64,000 bases of DNA, from assembly GCA_025998675.1 (NCBI GenBank), contig AP024673.1, forward strand, positions 2,674,562 through 2,738,561, read 5' to 3'. The position numbers and the translations under genes were made by a program. The notes under the pieces are model-generated. The model saw nothing but the letters and a program-made list of their open reading frames with translations. It ran no database searches and had not been told where the DNA came from. Origin of the DNA: Fimbriimonadales bacterium (lineage in GTDB: Bacteria > Armatimonadota > Fimbriimonadia > Fimbriimonadales > GBS-DC). Shown here one piece after another: positions 59,766 to 64,000 of this stretch. Position 1 is the first letter of the stretch. Every line of letters starts with the position of its first letter.

Positions 59766-61022
59766 ATGTATGGGATGCGCGGTTCCGGGCGAATGTTCCG
59801 AATTTTGATGCGCCACGCAGGCGTCTCGCGCGAGATGGGCGGCGAGGAGCTGTCGCTGGCAGTGCAACGAGTCGATCAGATGTTTATTCAGGCGCTGGAA
59901 GCGGGCGCGTCCGATATTCACATGCACCCCGAACACAACGCGCTGCGGATTCGATTCCGCATCGATGGCGTGCTGCACGAGCAGGAGGTCGTGACCCAGC
60001 CCGATCTGGTGCAGGCGATGGTGAGCCGCGTGAAGCTGGCGGCGAACCTGCACTTAGACGAGAAGCGTGACACGCAGGACGGGCGCATCGATATGGAGTA
60101 CCTCGACCGACGGCTCAGCGCGCGCGTGTCGTGCATCCCCACGCTGAACGGCGAGCGCATCGTGATGCGCATTCTGGACCCCGCCAAAATGCAGGTCAAG
60201 CTCGACTCGCTGGGCATGCCGCAGGAGGTGATGGCGCACTGGCGACGCGCCTTACAGGTCGCCTACGGCATGCTCGTCGTCACGGGACCCACCGGCTCCG
60301 GGAAGACCTCCACGCTCTACGCCTCCCTGCACACGCTGGACCGGGTGCATCGCAACATCGTGACGGTCGAAGACCCCGTCGAGTACGAGTTTCCCGACAA
60401 TGTGATGCAGGTGCAGGTCACGGAGAAGGTGACCTTCCCGCGCGCGCTACGGGCGATGCTGCGCCACGACCCCGATGTGATTATGATTGGCGAGATTCGC
60501 GACCGCGAGTCGCTGCAGATTGGCATTCAAGCCGCGCTCACGGGGCATCTGGTGCTGTCCACCCTGCACACGAACAACGCCATCGAGACGCTCAGCCGCA
60601 TGATCGACATGGGCGCGGAGGACTACCTGATTGCGGCGACCCTGCAGTGCGCGATGGCGCAGCGACTGGTGCGCGTAATCTGTCCCGACTGCCGCGCGCC
60701 CTACCAGCCGACGCCCGACGAGATCGCCGCGCTCAAAATCCCGCAGGAATGGCTGGCGCAGGCGCGCTTTTTCACAGGCAAAGGCTGCCCCAAATGTATG
60801 AACACGGGCTATCGCGGACGCACGGGCATCTTCGAACTCTTGCGCATCAGCCCCGCGATTCGCGAGGCGATTGTGACCCGCGCCTCCAGCGACCAGATTC
60901 TGCACATCGCCGTCAAAGAGGGCTACCGCACCATGCTCGACGACGGGCGCGACAAGGTGCTGCGCGGGATCACCACTCCTCACGAGGTGATTCAGGCGGT
61001 CTACGCAGGCGTGTATGAGTAG
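59766..61022 (+). CDS. GspE/PilB-type secretion/assembly ATPase
   Basis: A 418-residue ATPase that powers assembly of type IV pili or type II secretion pseudopili. It has [21 protein letters not shown] (in parts), Walker [16 protein letters not shown], the Asp box DPVEY, Walker [19 protein letters not shown], the His box [12 protein letters not shown], and a C-terminal zinc site with CPDC and CPKC. It lacks the N-terminal N1 domain of long PilB proteins, as in shorter GspE. It may serve the prepilins in the window. The next gene begins 10 bases after the stop. Confidence 0.93.
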   Translation: MYGMRGSGRMFRILMRHAGVSREMGGEELSLAVQRVDQMFIQALEAGASDIHMHPEHNALRIRFRIDGVLHEQEVVTQPDLVQAMVSRVKLAANLHLDEKRDTQDGRIDMEYLDRRLSARVSCIPTLNGERIVMRILDPAKMQVKLDSLGMPQEVMAHWRRALQVAYGMLVVTGPTGSGKTSTLYASLHTLDRVHRNIVTVEDPVEYEFPDNVMQVQVTEKVTFPRALRAMLRHDPDVIMIGEIRDRESLQIGIQAALTGHLVLSTLHTNNAIETLSRMIDMGAEDYLIAATLQCAMAQRLVRVICPDCRAPYQPTPDEIAALKIPQEWLAQARFFTGKGCPKCMNTGYRGRTGIFELLRISPAIREAIVTRASSDQILHIAVKEGYRTMLDDGRDKVLRGITTPHEVIQAVYAGVYE

Positions 61023-61032
61023 GGAGAACCTT

Positions 61033-61398
61033 ATGGAACGCAGACACCCGATTTTTGACCGTATCACGCTTGACCCGAACAAGTGCATGGGCAAGCCGTG
61101 CATTCGTGGGTTGCGCATTCCTGTGGCGTCTATCCTGAGCTACCTGAGCGCAGGGATGACGATTGAGGAGATTCTGCGCGAGTGGCACGAACTGGAGCCT
61201 GAAGATATTTATCAGGCGCTGGGCTACGCCGCGTGGGCGTTATCGGAGACGCCAACTGTTGCGCGCGCATGGGCAGTTCTGGATGAGATTCACCAGCGGC
61301 AGCGCGCACGCGGACATCAACCGCCCACTGCAGAAGAGGTTGCCGCCTATCTGAAGCAGCTTCGCTCCGAATGGCGCGATGAAACCAATCTACCTTGA
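61033..61398 (+). CDS. DUF433 family protein (antitoxin-like)
   Basis: A 121-residue protein with the DUF433 signature [21 protein letters not shown] and [26 protein letters not shown] in sections (residues 11-65). DUF433 proteins are DNA-binding antitoxin-like modules normally paired with a DUF5615 PIN-like toxin gene. No such partner follows; tgt starts 9 bases downstream. ATG 61033 was chosen for its GGGAG site; an earlier ATG at 61015 overlaps the pilB stop. Confidence 0.85.
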   Translation: MERRHPIFDRITLDPNKCMGKPCIRGLRIPVASILSYLSAGMTIEEILREWHELEPEDIYQALGYAAWALSETPTVARAWAVLDEIHQRQRARGHQPPTAEEVAAYLKQLRSEWRDETNLP

Positions 61399-61407
61399 TA
61401 GCGCCCT

Positions 61408-62490
61408 GTGAAATCAACTTTCCGTTTTGAGGTGCTTGCGCAGTCCCCTATCAGCCACGCGCGGCGGGGGCGGCTCTATACGCCGCACGGGGTCATCGAG
61501 ACGCCCGTGTTTATGCCCGTCGGCACGCAGGCGAGCGTCAAAACGCTCAGTCAGGATGAGCTGGAGCAGCTCGGCTTCCAGATTATTCTGGGCAACACCT
61601 ATCACCTGTACCTGCGTCCGGGCGACGAGCGCATCGCGCGGCTGGGCGGGCTACACCGATTCATGCGCTGGGAGCGGGCGATTCTGACCGACAGCGGCGG
61701 TTTTCAGGTGTTCAGCCTCGCCGCGCTGCGCCAGATCGACGATGACGGGGTCACTTTCCGCTCACACATCGACGGCTCGGAGCATCGCTTCACGCCCGAA
61801 CGCGCCGTGCAGATTCAGCGTAATCTCGGCAGCGACATCATGATGGCGTTCGACGAGTGCCCGCCGTACCCCGCCAGCCGCGAGGCGGTCGAGCGGGCAA
61901 CCGAGCGCACCTATCGCTGGGCGGTCCGATGCCAGCGTGCATGGAGCGAGCAACCCGGTCAGCAGGCGCTGTTTGGCATTATTCAGGGCGGCGTGTACGA
62001 AGACCTGCGCCTGACGAGCCTGCAGCAGATTACCTCGCTGAACCTGCCCGGCTACGCGATTGGGGGCGTGTCGGTCGGCGAGCCGACGGAGGCGATTCGG
62101 CAGGTGGTGGCGTTCACCGCCCCGCGCATGCCCACTGACAAGCCGCGCTACCTGATGGGCGTCGGCACACCCGAAGACATCCTGCACGCGGTGCAGCAGG
62201 GCGTGGACATGTTCGACTGCGTGTTGCCAACGCGGCTGGCGCGGCATCATGCGGTCTTCACCAGCGCGGGACGCATCAATCTGCGCAACGCCCAGTATCA
62301 GGAGCGGGATGAGCCGATAGACCCCACCTGCGACTGCTGGGTGTGCCAGCGCTACAGCCTCGCCTACCTCCATCACCTGTTCCGCGTGGGCGAGCTGCTC
62401 GCCTTTCGGCTGGCGACCTATCACAACCTCGCCTTTTATGCGCGGCTGATGGCGCGCATTCGCGCGCAGATAGAGTCGGGCGCGTTGTAA
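61408..62490 (+). CDS. tgt: Queuine tRNA-ribosyltransferase (tRNA-guanine transglycosylase)
   Basis: Exchanges guanine 34 for preQ1 in tRNAs with GUN anticodons, toward queuosine. The 360-residue barrel protein has FMPVGTQASVK, LGNTYHLYLRPG, the general base Asp in TDSGGFQVFS, nucleophile Asp in GVDMFDCVLPTR, and the zinc site CDCWVCQRYSLAYLHHLF. GTG start; gap of 9 bases from the DUF433 gene. The stop TAA overlaps the first base of a MITE-like element. Confidence 0.96.
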   Translation: MKSTFRFEVLAQSPISHARRGRLYTPHGVIETPVFMPVGTQASVKTLSQDELEQLGFQIILGNTYHLYLRPGDERIARLGGLHRFMRWERAILTDSGGFQVFSLAALRQIDDDGVTFRSHIDGSEHRFTPERAVQIQRNLGSDIMMAFDECPPYPASREAVERATERTYRWAVRCQRAWSEQPGQQALFGIIQGGVYEDLRLTSLQQITSLNLPGYAIGGVSVGEPTEAIRQVVAFTAPRMPTDKPRYLMGVGTPEDILHAVQQGVDMFDCVLPTRLARHHAVFTSAGRINLRNAQYQERDEPIDPTCDCWVCQRYSLAYLHHLFRVGELLAFRLATYHNLAFYARLMARIRAQIESGAL

Positions 62491-62714
62491 TACCAATCCG
62501 CGCGTCAAACTTCGTAATTGCCGTGCGTCTACAGCCGGAGCCACGCGCGTTTTGCCCTCACCCCCAGCCCCTCTCCCGCACGGCGGGAGAGGGGAGCCGT
62601 GCGTGCGGCGCGCGACGCGCTCTCCCCCTCTCCCAACCCTTTGGGAGAGGGGGACAAAGGGGGTGAGGGCTACAGGCGTCGACGCTTTACGAACTCTGAC
62701 CCGCAGATTGGTAT
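62490..62714 (+). repeat. MITE-like element, family B, complete copy with 26-bp TIRs
   Basis: Left end (62490-62515) begins ATACCAATCCGCGCGTCA; right end (62689-62714) ends TGACCCGCAGATTGGTAT. The two are inverted copies with about 22 of 26 bases matching. The inside has CCCTCACCCC, two GGGAGAGGGG-type hairpins (CCCGCACGGCGGG and CCCAACCCTTTGGG) and no gene. Other copies or fragments are at 14055-14270, 16587-16615, 33720-34030 and 36322-36345. Confidence 0.8.
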
Positions 62715-62720
62715 AAGCGC

Positions 62721-63479
62721 TTAGCGAAACCGCCAGATGAGGTTCGCGCCCTGATCCTGCGCCAGAATCGACGCGGCGGAGTAGGCTTTCGCGTGCCCGT
62801 CGCCAAAAATCAACACCGCCAGTCCTCGATTATCGCCCGTGGCGAAGTGGCGCGCATAGAGCGGCTTCAGGCGCGAGGGCGGCAGGTGGTTCAGCTCGCG
62901 CACCAGGTCGCGGTCAGCCACCAGCGGCGGGCTGAGGCGCGGGTCGCGCGGGTTCGTCTCGCCCACATACGGGTCGAACACATAGCCGCGATATTTCTCG
63001 GCGGTCGGTCCGCTGGCGGTGTCGCCGAACATCGGCGTGCGGGCAGGCTCCTCCATCTGCGCCAGATACACAGGCGTTGCAAACCCCTCCAGCTCCAGCG
63101 GGTCATACGCCGTCGCCGCCGTGTAGCCGATAGACCCCACGCCCCGCTGCGACCAGTCGGTCGGGAAGCCCGCCCGCTGCGCGCTGGGACAGGTGAAAAT
63201 CCCCGTGTCCCGCACATAGGGCTGCACCATCCGCGTCCAGATGCGCTCCGGGATGTTCGTAGGCACGGCGTAGTTAGTAGAAGGCATAAACGCCTCGTCG
63301 TGGTCTTGCAGGTAGCTCTGCACTGCCAGCGCGAGCTGGCGCGCATTCGACAGACACTGCGTTTGCCGCGCCCGTTCACGCGCCTGCGCAAATACTGGAA
63401 ACAGAATCGCCGCCAGAATCGCGATAATCGCGATTACCACCAGCAGCTCGATCAGAGTAAAACCTTTAGAATATCGCAT
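62721..63479 (-). CDS. Prepilin of the H-X9-DG group (divergent copy)
   Basis: A 252-residue prepilin with leader MRYSKG and [20 protein letters not shown]. In the C-terminal signature, [18 protein letters not shown], the usual His ten residues before DG is replaced by Asn. The stop lies 6 bases from a MITE-like element. The start is supported by GGAGAG upstream. Confidence 0.9.
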   Translation of the reverse strand: MRYSKGFTLIELLVVIAIIAILAAILFPVFAQARERARQTQCLSNARQLALAVQSYLQDHDEAFMPSTNYAVPTNIPERIWTRMVQPYVRDTGIFTCPSAQRAGFPTDWSQRGVGSIGYTAATAYDPLELEGFATPVYLAQMEEPARTPMFGDTASGPTAEKYRGYVFDPYVGETNPRDPRLSPPLVADRDLVRELNHLPPSRLKPLYARHFATGDNRGLAVLIFGDGHAKAYSAASILAQDQGANLIWRFR

Positions 63480-63527
63480 CGGGATCTCTCCATTCGGTTA
63501 GAGGGGACACGCGCGGCGGCGTTCCGT

Positions 63528-63860
63528 TCAATCGAAAATGTCGAACAGGTCTTCGAACCAGTCGCGCTTTTTGCGTCGCTTGCGCTTGTGGTGCGGGTCG
63601 TAGTAGTAGTCGTCATCGTCGTCGTAGCGCGGTTGGGGGCGCGCGTGAGGGCGGGGCGTCGGCGCAGGCGCAGGCGGTTCAGGCGCGTAGGCGGGCGGCG
63701 CGCCCCGCTGCAGGCTCTGCGTCTCCTGCGCATGACGCTCGATAATCTTGTCCAGCTCCCCCCGATCGAGCCATACCCCCCGACAGGTCGGGCAATAGTC
63801 GATTTCGATGCCCGCCCGCGTCGCTATCTGCAGGTCGGTACTGCACACAGGGCACTTCAT
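63528..63860 (-). CDS. Zinc-ribbon (zf-TFIIB) domain protein
   Basis: A 110-residue protein with MKCPVCSTDL and DYCPTCRGVWLDRGELDKI: four cysteines in CxxC...CxxC, typical of the zf-TFIIB family. A Pro/Arg-rich middle and a DDDDYYYD stretch with a Lys/Arg block follow, ending FEDLFDIFD. Function unknown; likely a nucleic-acid or metal-binding small protein. ATG 63860 is 9 bases after TACACT. Confidence 0.88.
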   Translation of the reverse strand: MKCPVCSTDLQIATRAGIEIDYCPTCRGVWLDRGELDKIIERHAQETQSLQRGAPPAYAPEPPAPAPTPRPHARPQPRYDDDDDYYYDPHHKRKRRKKRDWFEDLFDIFD

Positions 63861-63869
63861 AACGCCATG

Positions 63870-63875
63870 AGTGTA
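63870..63875 (-). promoter_or_regulatory. -10 box of the zinc-ribbon gene
   Basis: TACACT on the minus strand, ending 9 bases before ATG 63860; no Shine-Dalgarno. Confidence 0.4.
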
Positions 63876-63925
63876 CCCCAAGACGGCGGGCAGGACTCGC
63901 GCGCGGTTGCCCGAATCGGTCGCCT

Positions 63926-64000
63926 ATGCGCAAGTGGCTGATTGGTTGTGGCGTGCTGTTTGGGATTGCGCTGGTGCTGTGTGTGGGCGCGCTGGTGTGG
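63926..64000 (+). CDS. N-terminal end of a membrane or exported protein (partial)
   Basis: The first 25 residues (MRKWLIGCGVLFGIALVLCVG onward) form one hydrophobic segment, a signal peptide or anchor. The gene runs off the window edge, so family and function cannot be judged. Confidence 0.55.
   Translation, partial: MRKWLIGCGVLFGIALVLCVGALVW

Overview
The window looks like chromosomal DNA of a GC-rich, didermic, probably thermophilic bacterium of the Armatimonadota (Fimbriimonadales-like). This is an inference from four prepilins of the H-X9-DG type, PEP-CTERM secreted proteins, an OstA/LptD-like outer-membrane protein, very compact gene packing and a long CRISPR array. No rRNA is present to confirm it. 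About 58 protein genes, one pseudogene, tRNA-Ser(GCU), a one-piece tmRNA and one candidate small RNA are supported.

Layout. 1-9.5 kb: SWIM zinc-finger protein, nadC followed by a Clp1/Grc3-like polynucleotide kinase, a secreted copper-amine-oxidase-N-like protein, then MoxR ATPase, DUF58, a degenerate PTS enzyme I-like protein and a VanW protein. 9.5-16.5 kb: a FAH-family hydrolase with greA, a secreted cluster (two PEP-CTERM proteins and one protein with dockerin-like repeats), a PhoD-like phosphatase, a YjbQ-like protein and an orphan nucleotidyltransferase. 16.6-27 kb: gatB, UspA and TrkA-N proteins, a frameshifted sugar-binding lipoprotein, a CBS-GGDEF protein, a CPBP protease, tRNA-Ser and an acyl-CoA dehydrogenase. 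27-36 kb: cysS with a duplicated two-gene membrane cassette, carA, a winged-helix/nuclease-like gene, an OstA-like gene invaded by repeats, asd and ftsY.

36.3-39.8 kb is a CRISPR array of 39 repeats with no cas gene in the window. Repeat polarity and a degenerate terminal repeat show that it is read leftward from an unusual repeat-filled leader at 39335-39797. Many spacers contain perfect inverted repeats, including one 30-base palindrome that looks like an intrinsic terminator. This is the most unusual signal here, and it suggests acquisition from structured RNA or terminator DNA.

40-64 kb: an M48 peptidase, tmRNA, purS-purQ, a propeller lipoprotein, metE, DUF58, tandem prepilins, an argJ-dehydrogenase-deoC operon, a third prepilin behind a consensus promoter, a VWA/GH99-like pair, a DUF4143 ATPase, a PilB/GspE ATPase, a DUF433 antitoxin-like gene, tgt, a fourth prepilin and a zinc-ribbon protein.

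Two genome-wide habits show. Many housekeeping genes have a -10 box (TAYAAT/TATACT/TAGAAT) ending only 6-12 bases before the start codon and no Shine-Dalgarno, which implies leaderless mRNAs. Secreted proteins and prepilins instead carry leaders with AGGAGG-type sites. Two dispersed repeat families also recur: a palindrome of about 57 bp and a MITE-like element with 26-bp terminal inverted repeats.
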